Source of the DNA: Pisolithus tinctorius
Lineage: Eukaryota; Basidiomycota; Agaricomycetes; Boletales; Pisolithaceae
Reading direction: 5' to 3'
NCBI GenBank assembly: GCA_024663395.1
Contig: JANFAH010000036.1
Location: 434,001-498,000 of the forward strand
DNA: 64,000 nucleotides
Shown here: positions 11,606 to 24,502 of the stretch, one piece after another
How positions within the stretch are numbered: position 1 is the first letter of the stretch
Layout of the letters: each line of letters begins with the position of its first letter
The notes under the pieces: model-generated
Database searches by the model: none
Seen by the model: the letters and a program-made list of their open reading frames with translations, nothing else
Told to the model about the DNA's origin: nothing
Program-made: the position numbers and the translations under genes

Positions 11606-12495
11606 AGCCAGCCACACCCCGCACTCGCACTCCATCCCTTCCCATCCCATCCCTCCCCTACCACGAGTCGTCATACCCACAGATGGCGGCCCCAGTAACA
11701 ACGACAACCAGTCGCCTCATCATCACCCGTCAACGTCAAGCTCCTCCTGATTGGCAATGCATCTGTGGGCAAGAGTAGTCTTCTATTGCGATTCTCAGAC
11801 GAGCAGTGGATACCCGAGGACGAGGCGACTGCAACTATCGGAGTGGATTTCAGGGTGGGTCTTATTTTGTAGGGTTGTTTTGTAGGTAGTGATACTGGAG
11901 ACTCTCTCGAGAATCCCAGCGTATCCGACAAGTTGTTTGGCGCCCCAGTTGCACAGGGGTGACGAGATTCATATGTGCAACGGCTTCGCGCTAACGACTC
12001 TTTTCCTCACGTAGGTCCACAAGATGGAAGTGAATGGCCGAAAGGTCAAACTCAGTATATGGGTCAGTTTCTCTTTCTCTCTGGCTTGCCCGTTGACTGA
12101 CGGGGCGTTTCCTTCGTCGAACTTGGGCTCTGTGCTTCCTCATGCGCTCGTCTTTACGGCGTACACCATATTGATCTTCCCGCCCATATGTAACGTGGCG
12201 CATGATGTGCCACAAGACACAGCAGGACAAGAACGTTTTCGGACGATTACGTCGTCCTATTATAGGGGTGCTCAGGGCATCATAGTTGGTACGTCGGTAC
12301 CCCCTTCTTCTCGTCTTGACTTATTCACGTGTCTCCCGTCTCCCGCCACCTGGTTTTCGGTGCTGAATCTCTCGGTCCAATCCGCGGGTAGTATACGACG
12401 TCGCGAATAGAGAAACGTATGATGCGTTGCCCAAGTGGTTTACGGAGATCGATACGTATGTCTCGTCATTGGTGCCGAAGATCATCGTTTTGGAA
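11606..12495 (+). pseudogene. Rab18-like small GTPase, copy B, truncated
   Basis: Closely matches copy A over leader, exon 1 (11683-11854), exon 2 (12015-12062), exon 3 (about 12220-12290) and exon 4 up to 12488. Three lesions: an extra A in the N-terminal codons near 11705 shifts the frame; the acceptor before exon 3 reads CCACAAG instead of CCACAGG, moving the AG by one base; and a deletion joins the middle of exon 4 (after KIIV) to the 3' flank, removing NKLD, EASAK and the prenylation end. Exon 2 here keeps the correct KLSIW frame that copy A has lost, so the two copies carry complementary damage. Confidence 0.9.
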
Positions 12496-12833
12496 TACCC
12501 CGTCGACCCTCACAGGTTACTTCTGGATTTAAATGCATGAGCTAGGTAATTTTGCATGGAATATACAATAGCTGCACATTTATTCATTGCTCAAGGTCTG
12601 GGGCAGTACATATTCTAATGATCTGGACTCAGGGTGCTGACATTTCTGCCAAGAACGGTGCAATAGCTGCACCGAATACGGCTCCCGAGATAAGAGGATC
12701 AGCGCGTCGCAACCTCGAGATAAGAAGATACAAAGCGTCGGCGACATGGTCAAGGAGAGGAGTGCGCACGAGAGACACGCTCATGGTCAAATTCTAAGGA
12801 TACAGTCTATTGCCCTCTCTTCCGCGCGCGAAG
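12496..12833. other. Convergent 3' flank shared by Rab copy B and CFIm25
   Basis: Corresponds to 4463-4812 of the duplicated segment. It should contain the 3' UTR of CFIm25 on the minus strand. No separate gene is visible. Confidence 0.6.
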
Positions 12834-13799
<966 letters not shown>

Positions 13800-14587
13800 C
13801 GTGGACGACGACAACGACGACAACGAGAAGAGGCACGTGACTAGAGAAGTGTGTCCGTCATGCGAACTCCGACGCGGGTTCTGAATATGAGTCTCGGATT
13901 TCCTCGGGGACGTGCTGACACTGGCAGAGGTAGCAAGTGTAGAGATTTGCCTTCAGCACTGTTTAGAATGTTCCAGGGTGTCGTTGTGGCCACGACGACA
14001 CTGGACGACGTCGCGGAACCGCTCCGCCAGTGGATTTCATCAAGTGGGAGTAAGGAGGCCTCCTTGTCAGGGTTGCTATCGTCGTTGCATTCGCATCGCA
14101 GGATGTCGCTCAGCTGACCTGGCAATGGCATGGTGCCTCCTCGGTGCGATCACATTCCATGACTACAGGACCTCGTTTTACTGCCTCGCAAAGCTCCCAA
14201 GGTTTCCTAGCCACACTACTGTGTAGCTGCTGAACACCGACGAACTCTATCGGTTCCGCAATTGGCTTCCGGACGGCCAGCATGGCAACCCCGACTTCGC
14301 AGTGCATTCCCACTAGGGATACGCCCAAAGCTGGATCCTTGCTGGAGAGGGCGGGGATTCCGGTACACGTTTGAGCCAGTTACAAGTATAGCAGATGCCG
14401 CGCACGCGGTGTACGCGCTCTCCTGAGCCGACGAGAAGAATACCAGCACCACTTCGGAGATCCATCAGATTTCTTTTGCAATGGTGAATACTAGAAACCT
14501 CAGGCGCACAACTCGGACTAGCGACCCTGTAGTTCACACAAGAGACATGAGCTACTACATTCCATCCGCTGTATTCCCTAGCACGGG
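13800..14587. other. CpG-rich gap without a recognisable gene
   Basis: Upstream of CFIm25 on one side and of the TPR pseudogene on the other. ORFs of 70-100 aa on both strands overlap and show no family motif I recognise, apart from scattered cysteines. The CFIm25 promoter should lie in the first few hundred bases. The remainder may be eroded coding sequence of the TPR-ankyrin family. Confidence 0.4.
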
Positions 14588-16117
14588 TTGCGCCAGATAC
14601 TCTTCATGCTACTCTATTTGTCTTTGACTCTAATCGCGGAGCGCGATCCTGCTGGAGTGGCGCCAGCAGCACTTGCAAGCATGGTTGGCACCATGCACTC
14701 GTGGGCGATGCTGATGGAGCAAGGGTGGCAACGCTCCGAGTACGCAGAATGGGTGCATGCATTTCGAGCCTTCAATAGAGCACTGAGTTGGTGCGAGTCT
14801 GTCCCCAACTTCCCGAATCCGGCCCAATACAAGCACCAGCTCTTCGGTCAACTTGGAAACACGAATCGGCGGTTTGGAAGATATGAGCAGGCGAGGGACA
14901 TTTTAGAGAAGGCTCTTGAGATAGCCCTGAACGTATGGAGTTCAGTGGCGAACTTGGTGTCGCTCATCGTCACATGAACCGTCTTGAAGACACCAAGCAC
15001 GCATTTGCGGACCGGTACAACACTGCGAAGCGGCTAGGCCATAAGCGAGCTCGGTGTCGTGCCGTGGGGAATCTGGGCATGGTTGACTATCAGCTTGCTG
15101 GACGGAGTGGCAGCCCTCTGTTGGACGTGGCCATCGAACAACTCACTGAACGCATCACGAGCGTTCGACGTCTCGAAGCTACCTTTGATCCTCAGTCGTC
15201 CGATCTCCGTAGCGTGTCACTTGATCGCGATATCTTTCCGAAACTCAGGATCTCTGTACACCGCCCGAACTCGAGCACGTTGCATAGATCAGCCTTCTCC
15301 ATGTCCGCAGCGAATGCGTAAGCGTATACGCATCGTAAGTCCTGCAAAGCATTCTTACTGTTACTGATACTGAGCAGTACCCGGCGTAGTTTGTCCTGGA
15401 AGAGTTCCCGGTAGCCATTCCGAAGCTTTGCCTCACGCTGTCGGCAAGCATCTTTGATTTCCACATTGCCACCCAATTTCCGACGGAGCCCTGAAAGCAC
15501 GAGCATTTCCATAGCCGTATTGGCGTTGAACACAGTGTAGTCCAGCGCCTTGTAGCCTTGTTCGCCAATAACATTCACATCTGCACCGACATCCACTAAT
15601 TCGCTCAATAATGAGCGATGCCCCTCTGACGGCTCTTTACATAGAGAAATTGCAGGCGTGCATCCACTCGGTGGGTTGATCTACTTCCACGCCTCTTGGC
15701 GCTGTCCATCCCGTAATATAACACGGTCATAGAAATGTCGGGTTCGCCGAGTTTCTCCTAAGTTTGACTCCCTCCGATGCTGCCTCAATGGCTTGCTTTT
15801 CTTCACCGTGGCTGGTATAGCAGAGTGATAGGCGGCTGAGGCCAACCATCTCCCATGTTATAAAAGTGTTAGACAAGTAACGCTGATTTGGGTCTGACGA
15901 CCCTGTGGTGCAGCCGTACAGATCGAATGCCCGGGATGACGGTCAGCCCGGCGACATGGCTGACGCTGACATCTTGTCATACCGCTGGATCAACAAAAGC
16001 TCTGGGACAGCACGAGGTGCACCGGATGACAGTAACGACATGCAGTATAAGTGGATGGTGAATGCCATCGAGAACTTCCTAAGGCTTCATCCGTCCGTAG
16101 ACAGAGAACAACTGTGA
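14588..16117 (+). pseudogene. TPR-ankyrin family gene broken by an internal inversion
   Basis: Three blocks of one protein. Block 1 (plus, 14588-15190) is a TPR region (FGQLGNTNRRFGRYEQARDI, then GELGVAHRHMNRLEDTK) with a lost base near 14931. Block 2 lies on the minus strand (about 15860-15192): it continues the TPRs (LSRLSLCYTSHGEEKQAIEA), then NPPSGCTPAISLCKEPSEGH, an ankyrin repeat (VDVGADVNVIGEQGYKALDY) and a helical segment ending SFGKISRSSD. Block 3 (plus, about 15905-16117) begins MADADILSYRWINK and runs to HPSVDREQL, where a TGA follows at what looks like a Gly codon. In related agaricomycete proteins, as I recall them, these blocks follow each other on one strand. So the middle was inverted in place. 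The gene cannot function. What the intact family does is not known to me. Confidence 0.8.
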
Positions 16118-16895
16118 ATGTGGGTATGATTTCAGTAAGCAGCTGACGTGAAATCATCATACATAGGATCATGCATGTGTTGACGAAGACGATACTGTAA
16201 CCCATGATCATTGTGCAATGTTCCTGGACGCCGTTAGGCCAGGTCTGCAAACTCTTTGTCGCCAACGATCATTCAGGGTTTAACGGCTGTTAACTCTGGT
16301 CACGTGGTCATCTGTGGGTGGGGGGTGAATTGGATTTATTTGTTTTTTGTAACCGTTACGTCACTGAACATCATGCTCACGACCTGGAGGCACGTCTCGT
16401 TGATTGTGTGTTATCATGGACAGTGGCGTGCGCTGCTTGTATATTGACATTGCTGGTGTCGGCGACGATGCTGCGATTAGTTATGAGTTTGTCTGCTGAG
16501 AGTATACACTCCAGTGTGTAACTGTGCAGAATGATGTCAGCGAGGGGGCTCTGTACCCTGCCAGTTCATTGTTGGTGTGTTGTGCAAGCTCTGTTCGAGA
16601 GTTTGTCGAACAGTACCCTTTCCTGGGGCTAAAGGTACTGAAATCTATTGTGGACCACCACAATGTGGTACTGCACAACTGCTTGTGCCATCAGTTGTTT
16701 GTGGATGCCCTCTGTGGTCATATGTGTTTAGCTACTTGTACATTGCTATTGTATGTGTTTTGACAGTTAAAACATGCCCAGCAAGGGAAATGTCTCACCC
16801 CTGTATTGCAAGCAGCTACTTCACTAGAGAGCAGCATTGCAGATGTTAGAGCTGTGCAAAGATGCGTCACACAGGCTTGACAAGAACTGACAATA
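16118..16895. other. Transition from gene-bearing to transposon-rich DNA
   Basis: CG dinucleotides are frequent until about 16.5 kb and then almost vanish. A 43-bp segment at 16220-16260 recurs in decayed form at 35622-35664. No gene is recognised; the left end of the Helitron relic may lie here, but I cannot place a 5' TC terminus with confidence. Confidence 0.4.
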
Positions 16896-19165
16896 ATGAT
16901 GGCAGAAGAGGGGGCACAGATTTATCCCCCTATTAGATCACTGAGCGAAAAACTAGACATTGTTCGGGAATGGCAGGACTGTATGTCACTGCAGAAACTT
17001 GTCAAGGATGTTTGCACTGTCTGTGCACAGATGTTTCCTCATGGTGAGCTTTCAGACATTCATCCCTCTTCAGAAATTCTTTCTGTACTAAGGAATGATT
17101 GGTTACCTGCTGACTGTTGGCCAAAGACATACAATATTGAGAGATATTCTGGAGCTATACTTTGCCACTGTAGGATGCATTGCTTGTCCAATATTGCTGA
17201 GATATGGATGTGCACAACATGTCAGAAGGCATTAATGGGAAGAATGGCCTGGCAACCAAAGGATGCCATAGCCAACTTTCAGTATTATGGTCTTGATGAG
17301 TTACTGCACGACATTTGGGAAAGTATACATGCAGCAAGTGCATTGGAGCTTATGCTTGTGGCTGCATGTCAAGCTACCATTGTCACTCATCATTATCAAA
17401 TAAGGGGCATTCGAGGAGGTCAGGTTCCTGAGGAAGCATCTCAGCAGTTTAACAGAGGGAACATTGCTCTTTTTCCCCAGGATCCCTTTGTGCTGTCAAA
17501 TGTTCTTCTGCTGACACAGCATGATTTGCGAGGGGCTGTTTGTGTAGTGTTTGCTGGCAGTGTGTTTTGGCCAAGTGCAGATGTGTTGTGAAAATTTCCT
17601 CTGGTACTTGTTAGCAAGTTGAGAGTTCAGTGTATTATTGAATGGTTAATTTCTAACAATGAATGGTATATAAAACAGGGCATTACATTTAGTCCTGAGA
17701 ATCTGGCATTGTTGGTAATTGGTGGTGATGATGTAGGGGTATTGCAGGGTATCAAGATTACCCATCTCCAGGATGGGGATGAGACAGCTGATGCTGACAT
17801 TTGTGTGGATTGGTCTACATTGGCATCTGACCTTGTGACTGAAACAGTCACCTATGTGGATGGTGATTGTTCCAAGTGGTTGCAGCATGCCATGAAAGCT
17901 GCTGCACTGGCCCATGCACTTAATCACAAAAGCTTTTTGGTTAGTCAAGCTGGTTCAGAGTTGATGAATGAGAACTCACCCTCTTTCTTAACTGCAGTGT
18001 TTCTGCATCTGGATCCCTGGGGTATTGGCAACTTCAATCATCCCACCTGCCAGCCTGACCAACACATCTCCTTCCAATGACAACTTAGGAATTTGCTGTG
18101 GCAGGTGGATTTGCCATTCATGTGGGATGCAATGTTTCCTTTCATGTGTTGGAATATTCTACAAAAGTGAGTGGCAAGTGAGAATTCTGCATTTCACATA
18201 TTGTCAGCTTGTTGGCACAGTCTTGTGAACAATGTTCAGGAGGTGGAGGCAAGCATAGTGATGTTGGCAGAGAAACTGGAAAAAAACCTGAGAGCAAAAG
18301 TGGATTCAGTTGAGGAGAGGAAAGCCTTACAGTTGTTCTATGAATTGAATGTGATATGTTGGTTGCTGCCTGGTAGTGATGGATATAAATTATGTCACTG
18401 CAATGAAATCCATTCCCTGACATATCATTTAGGCACTCCAGCTTTTTTCCTTACCTTGAATCCACATGACATGACGAATGTTCTCATTGCTCACTATGGC
18501 AGTATGGATGTTTCCTGGTGGCAGCAACTAGGTGTGTATGAGCATGCGGTGTTTGTTGCATCACATCCTGCAGCTGCTGCAAAGGCATTTGATGTTATTA
18601 TCTGAGGTTTTATGGATGTCATCATGAAATATAACAAAGGGATTGGTTTGTTTGGGAAATGCAATGGTTACTATGCAACAGTTGAGGTGCAGGGGCAAGG
18701 AATGCTTCATTGTCATATGCTACTGTAGGTGGAGAACCATCCCAACCCAGAATGGCTGTGATGGATGATGATGGCTGACCATGGGTTTGAGACTGCGCTT
18801 TTTTGGTGGCTAGAGGATCTTATTAAGTGTGAGCTTCTGGGGGACACATCTGATAATATAAAACCATAGTGTCAAATTCTTCCAAGCCCATTTGCCAGCA
18901 AGATGAGCTTGATCCTTGTCTGGAACTGCCACCATAGATTGCATTGATGGAGAAAGGTAGTTTTGATATTGCATTTAGTGACTTCATTCAATGCTTAGCT
19001 GTTGAATGTAATTGGCATGAACACACACCTACATGTTTCAAACACCTATGTGTGGTAGTTGAGAAGTCCATGGTTCAATTTTGCATTGACATGTCAACAC
19101 ACCATTTGTTTGGCATTGTTTATTGTTATCTTTCACCACCTCTGTACTACACAGCTCAGAATACA
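16896..19165 (+). mobile_element. Helitron Rep-helicase relic
   Basis: Remains of a rolling-circle transposon protein. The first ORF (16896-17591, 231 aa) has the cysteine-containing N-terminal region typical of fungal Helitron proteins (CTVC, MCTTCQKALMG, then KPxDAIANFQYYG-like text). The second (17619-18080) and third (about 18090-18730) continue it: FFLTLNPHDMTNVL and then GYYATVEVQGQGMLHCHMLL, where HCH is the HuH metal-binding motif of the Rep nuclease (about 18707). A further piece (18944-19100) has HEHTPTCFKHL. Stops interrupt it, for example TGA before GFMDVIMKY, at an expected Arg. The helicase part is missing here. It is dead; no terminal hairpin was identified. Confidence 0.75.
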
Positions 19166-20985
19166 GTATGCTGATTGATGTGATGCAAGGTATATTGTGA
19201 CCTCATAAGAGATTAGTAGGCAAGAGTGTAGGTTCAGGTTGTGGGTATGACTCAGAGGCCAGATGATGTGTGTATGTTATGTAAGCAAGAACACTGCTGC
19301 AAGGCCTTGCACTGCGCTGCACTGACTCTGTGAAGTTCAGTGCATGCTCAATACTGGACTTGGATGGCACACAATCAAATGGGTGTCAATGGATACAGAG
19401 TCAAGTGGTGTTTGTCCCATTAGTATATCACTGGCTGACTAGCTGATGTTGCTGCAACACAGATCCTCCTGAAGATGTCCTTCATGAGGCACTCCATCAG
19501 TATGCCAAGGAATGACTCACAGTGCAGGAACATTTGGCAAGACTGAACTCTGAGTTCCAACTTACTGTCAAGTTAGGCCAAGGATTTGATTCCATCTATG
19601 CTATTAGGCTGACACTACCATACTTTTGGCAGAAGTCCTGGTTGCATGAATTAAACAAGCAGTTTGATGTTCCAAGTCCATGAAAGCCACCCCCAACTGA
19701 TATTGCAACCCAAGCTGTTCTGGAGAAAGTTGCAAATGATGTCAACCAGGCAAACAGAGTCTGAATGATCACATTGCTTTTGAGTAGTGAAGGAATGCCT
19801 CTGCCTTGGTGCAACCCTTATGTGTCATACAAACATTCCTTATGCATTTATTTATCTAGTGATTCTGTACACACTGTGCTTGCCTGCCACACACCAGATG
19901 GGTTGAATGCATGGTTTCCTTGTGGCAAGCAAGTTTGCTGATCAACCTTATTGGCTATTGGGCCAAATCACCAGCATCATGCAGATGGTTTTGCAAAGTT
20001 GAATGCACAGGCTTTGCAGATGGGTGGTGTAGGACTTGACATATATGGGATAAAGGACCAATGGAGTAGTTTTCTTCTCCATCTTGTCATAGTTCCAAAC
20101 CATTGGCTTGTGGTGACAATTGGCCATGTGCACCTCAACTACATCACAAAGTACATGGGTTAGTGTTATGCTTGTTTCCCTTGCAGTTTCATACTCAATA
20201 TTGATGTGGAAGCCATACCTCCAACATTTGTTACTGACAGAGGCTCAGAAACAGGTATCATTTTTGCCAACCAGACAGTACTGCAGTATATTACAATTCC
20301 TTAGTTCACTGCTAATAAATATACTAAACCCTGTTTGTGTATGTTAGCATGGTTTTTGCACCTAACGTTGATGCCAACCAATGCCTGCCATTCCAGTTCT
20401 TGAATAGTGTCCATAATACACCCATCAAGGGCTTGTGGCACTGGTTTCTTGATACGAAGGGTATTAATGTAAAAATTTTGCTACAAAGTGGACTACATGA
20501 TGGAGTATATCACCCAAATAAATCTCTTCACAAGTGCATTGCTTCATTCACTACCCATATTTTTCTTTACCTGATGGATGGCATTGCCATTAGGCAACTC
20601 TTCTACTGGCTCTGGCCAAAAATTTTGCAGGGTGAATTGGATTCTTTTGTGGAGTATTGGAATAACCACCACATTCGCTACCAGAAATGAAAATCCAATG
20701 CTTCAGGTACCTCTCCATGACATGCATTCACTCTCCCAGCATCACAAGGTGGACAGGACTGCAAGATCCCTGTTACCCAAGATGTAATTGATGCACTGAG
20801 GCATGAAATCCCAGTTTCAAGAGATGTGTCAATGTGTTGGGTAAGTGAAGAGTTTGGTAATTTGGCTGAAAGGATCTACAAAGAAATTGGATGTCCCAAC
20901 TTCATGCTGCATGGAGGCTGGGCTATTTTTCAACAAATGGAGGAAATCCTTGTTGATGAACTTCAGGTTGATGAGCTCTTATAGG
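19166..20985 (+). pseudogene. Integrase-core (DDE) gene relic of the fungal rve-like type
   Basis: Decayed coding sequence recognisable from about 19470: EDVLHEALHQYAKE, QEHLARLNSEFQLTVKLG, FDVPSP and KPPPTDIATQAVLEKVANDV, then GPNHQHHADGFAKLNAQALQ, GVGLDIYGIKDQW, DVEAIPPTFVTDRGSETG, and from 20337 NSVHNTPIKGLWHWF and EYWNNHHIRYQK. This resembles the integrase-core proteins that are abundant in agaricomycetes and probably derive from transposons. The expected catalytic Glu of the NTPIEGLW motif is Lys (ATCAAG, consistent with CpG decay of ATCGAG). Many stops. Its 3' end abuts the 5' LTR of the chromovirus. The first 270 bases after the Helitron piece show nothing I can assign. Confidence 0.7.
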
Positions 20986-20990
20986 AACAC

Positions 20991-21441
20991 TGTTATGTTT
21001 TGCCCCTGTCTTTTCTTTTTCACTGTACATTTATCTTGTGTTTTGTTCCATTGGACACTTTTCCTTTTTGAGCTGTCTCCTCTCTGATCTGATGGCTCTC
21101 TACTTCCACCACTAGTGTTATCCCCTCATTACATGCTTAGGACATGTGTCGTCATTGTTCAACCAATGGTGTATTTACCTTGTTACATGCAGACACCTCA
21201 TGGTCCATTCTCTTGTAGTATTTAGTCTGTCGGCTCAAGTCCTGGAAATCCAGACTTGAGCTGCTCAATTATATGCAGCGTTCCTCAGAACTTCGCCCTC
21301 AATGTCCCTAACCCAGACCACTCTTACCAGCATTGCCCCAAATCCTTCATTGTTTATGAAGGTTACTGCAGCTGTTGCTCAGTAGAAACTTTAGACTGTG
21401 TTTGAGCTCTCCCTATGTCTTGACTTCGGTTGAGCATAACA
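20991..21441 (+). repeat. 5' LTR of element 1
   Basis: 451 bp, starts TGTTATG and ends CATAACA, same length as the 3' LTR with 18 single-base or dinucleotide differences. Fifteen of these are CG, TG or CA alternatives at the same dinucleotide. No canonical tRNA primer site (TGG start) follows directly. Confidence 0.95.
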
Positions 21442-21619
21442 AAAGCTCAAGTCTAACAGCCTTTGGCTGAATCGGTCACTATTTAGTGCACCACCATGAA
21501 CCCCCAAAACAATCAACATTGGGCACTGTTGTGACCTGCTCATGAAGAATTGTCGTCCGACGACAAAGAACAGGAGAGCACTGTCACAGACACCTCCTCC
21601 AACAAACCTGAACAACCAG

Positions 21620-23476
21620 TGTCACACACCAAAGGTGTTGTGGACATGGTTACAGCTGACTCTGCCTAACTTGTCGATGAGTTGTGCACAGTGCCCATGC
21701 ATGCAGATGAAGACTAAAGGCCTCATGCATAGAAAGACTGCCGGATGTGAGCAGTCATCCTTCACACAAGAACGAGCTGTCAGTGCTAAAGAGAAAAGAG
21801 GAAGCGAGTTAAGTGCACATTAAAAGTTTTTAGTGCCTGTGTACGGCATTCCAGTTTTCGTCATATCTCTGCCATTTCCAAAGATATCCTCGGTTGTCAC
21901 ACTCACTTAAAGTGCTCAGCCCCACGATTCTTCCTTCCAGGTTTGGAGAGGATCCTCGCACCCTACACATTTCTACAGCACTCCATCCATCAGATGCTCA
22001 TTTCGCTAGGTCCATCAATCATGGCCACCTCTTTGTTGATCATCTCGCTTGTCTCATTTGCCAGAGACAGTGGCTATGTATATCTGCCAGGTGTTCCCAC
22101 CGGCTTCTGTCCTGAAGCCCCCTGGTTCATCCCATCATTGTCAGCCCTGTCTCATCCCATGCAGCTTGGTCAGCATGTTCTCCTTGTCAGTATGACTTCC
22201 AGAAGGATGTTCTTTGGTCGCCTCAGGTCTGTCACTCAGTTAGAAAGGTCTTATGTGGTCATTTCAGTCTCCCCTCTTGATGAAGCATATGGATCATTCC
22301 TCCCTGCTCCCTGCACTGTCTTTATTCCAATCTCATCCATCATTCTTCCCACCTTGTGACAGCTGCAGTATAGTCTACTGTTCTCCAGCCTCCCTGATCA
22401 CATCCATGATGAGTATGGTGTACATCTTGCCTTCTTACTGCAAGATCCAGCAGAAGATGTCCCCCCTTCTCCTCCTCCTCCATCAGAGCCCCATTCATGA
22501 AGTTTTTGTTAACTTTGCTGAGAGGAAGGAAGGGTGGGAGATGTGATTGCCTATGCTCCCATTGCCCCACAGACCCCCAATGCCCTAGCCCCCTTTGACG
22601 CCTGACTCATGCCCTTCAATTCTGGAATTAATACTTCCTTTTCTGGAAACACTGTCCATCTGTCATGCCATCTTTGGATCTAGAGATGTCTCTGCCGAGA
22701 TCTGACTTGCATCGCCTCCCCCTAATGTGATATCAGTGCACTTACTCATTTTCTGACTCTATTTGACTCATTCTGTGATGTTTTGACTATCCTTGACTTG
22801 TTCATTGCCAATACTTACCAATCCTCTTTGCTTGCTTACTTTTCCTTTCTTGCTTACTCATCATGATTACTCAGTCCTTACTCATTACTTACCAAGTGTT
22901 TGTGCCTTGTTTGTCACAAGCTATGCTCCCCCCACAGTATATAAACCCCCATGTACTTAGCTACCCAGAAGCAATCAGAAGCCATTCACTCAGCAGTCAG
23001 TCAGTTCAGTTCAGTGCCTATCTCGTTGTCGACAGTTGAGGCTCCATGAAGGGGTCTATCTGTCATCATTTGTATACTTGGTAGTTGAGGCTCATTCAGA
23101 AGAGTCTATCTACCACCATCCATCATCTGCAGTCTTATCCACACTTAGTCAGCACTCTTGCTTAGTCATCCATCCACTCCTGCATAACTCATCATCGACT
23201 TGTGCCAGGAGCACATCTTATCAAAGTCCATCATCCCAAGTCCTTTTGGCTGAACACCTTCACTCTGTTCAGCATCTCCCATCCAATCATCACTTGCTTG
23301 TCTTCTCCTGTGTAACTTGTTGTCAACTTGTGCTAGGAGCACCTGCCATTGAAATTTCCCCCTCTTAAATTTTTCTGCAGTCCAGGTTCTGCAGAGGCAC
23401 ACCACCACTCACACATCATTTGTCTTTTGTGTTGGTTTTGGTTGGTTTTCACCACCTTTCCACACTTTGACTCACA
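21620..23476 (+). repeat. Solo LTR, family B, nested in element 1
   Basis: 1,857 bp, TGTCACAC...GACTCACA, bounded by the 4-bp direct repeat CCAG (21616-21619 and 23477-23480). Closely matches the solo LTR at 50641-52492. A TATA box (TATATAAA, 22938-22945) marks the likely promoter, making U3 about 1.3 kb long. U3 contains the conserved ORF described below. No internal retrotransposon region is present, so this is a recombination product. Confidence 0.93.
21943..22500 (+). pseudogene. Conserved U3 ORF of LTR family B, copy with a TGA
   Basis: Same reading frame as the intact ORF at 50966-51520: FARDSGYVYLPGVPTGFCPE, then LGQHVLLVSMTSRRMFFGRL and SPLDEAYGSFLPAPC. A TGA at 22357 replaces the CGA (Arg) of the intact copy, after which the frame continues to SEPHS. 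Function unknown. Confidence 0.6.
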
Positions 23477-23506
23477 CCAGATAGAGGCTTTACCTCAGGA
23501 ATCCTC

Positions 23507-24502
23507 TTGAACCTCTTCAACCAGTCACTTGCCACACTTGGTACTCCCATCCCACCGGTACCTGCCACCACTCCTTTTTCACCTCTGCCCCAGAACATGA
23601 TGTCCAGTTCATTGTTGAAGGTAATGACTGGTGCTACCACTGTCAAACCTACAGAGTTAAAGATCAGTGCCCCATCTGATTTTGATGGCGATCAGAAGAA
23701 TGCCATGAGCTGGCTGTACTCCATACAGACCTACCTCTTGGTCAACGAAGAAATCTATGACATGGCCACCAAGAAGGTTGTCTACACTTTGTCGTACATG
23801 AAGAAAGGTGTTGCCCATTCCTGGGCAGCTACCTTCCAGAAGACTTCTCTGGAAAAGAACCCCCCAAGTTTCAGCACATTTGCCAATTTTATGAAAACTT
23901 TCAAGGAGTCATTTACCTCCTCTGACACCGCTGGTACTGCAATTGCCAAATTGCATACCTTAAAACAGAAAGATTCAGTGGAACAATATATCACTGATTT
24001 CCGAACCACTGCTGCTGACTCCACCATCACTGAGGATGTTGCATTGATCGAGTTCTTTTCTCAAGGACTCAAACCCTTCATTGCAAACTGAATCCACATG
24101 ATGGAGACCACCCCCACCAAGATCACTGAGTGGTATACTCAGGCACAAAAGTTCGATGCTAAATGGAGAAAGGTAAATGAGTTCTCTGGAAGAAAAGAGA
24201 AGAGAGCATTCTACCCAAAGAACAATCTCACTGAAGAAAAAGATCCCAATGCCATGGATGTGGATGGAGTGAGACTCTCCAAAGAAGAAAGAGACCGACA
24301 CATCAAGGAAGGAAGATGTTTTGGTTGTGGAAACAAGGGACACCTCTCTTGAGAATGTCCAGACAAAGGGAAAACTCCCCAAAAGAAAGTCAAGAAAATC
24401 TGCAAGATTGTGGAAGTTGAAGAAAGTGATGATGAAGAAAAAGTCGTTGGTCCTTCTGTTGCCTTGGTAAACATTGCTAGGGCATTAGGAAAGGATTTTT
24501 AG
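23507..24502 (+). pseudogene. gag: Gag of element 1
   Basis: Capsid-nucleocapsid precursor of a Ty3/gypsy element. The capsid region (ISAPSDFDGDQKNAMSWLYS, VEQYITDFRTTA) is followed by a zinc knuckle CFGCGNKGHLSxECP and a basic-acidic tail. Two in-frame TGA codons (24089 and about 24350, the latter inside the knuckle) stand at expected Arg positions; the frame is otherwise open to TAG at 24500. The true start may be ATG at about 23597; upstream codons run into the nested LTR. Confidence 0.88.
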
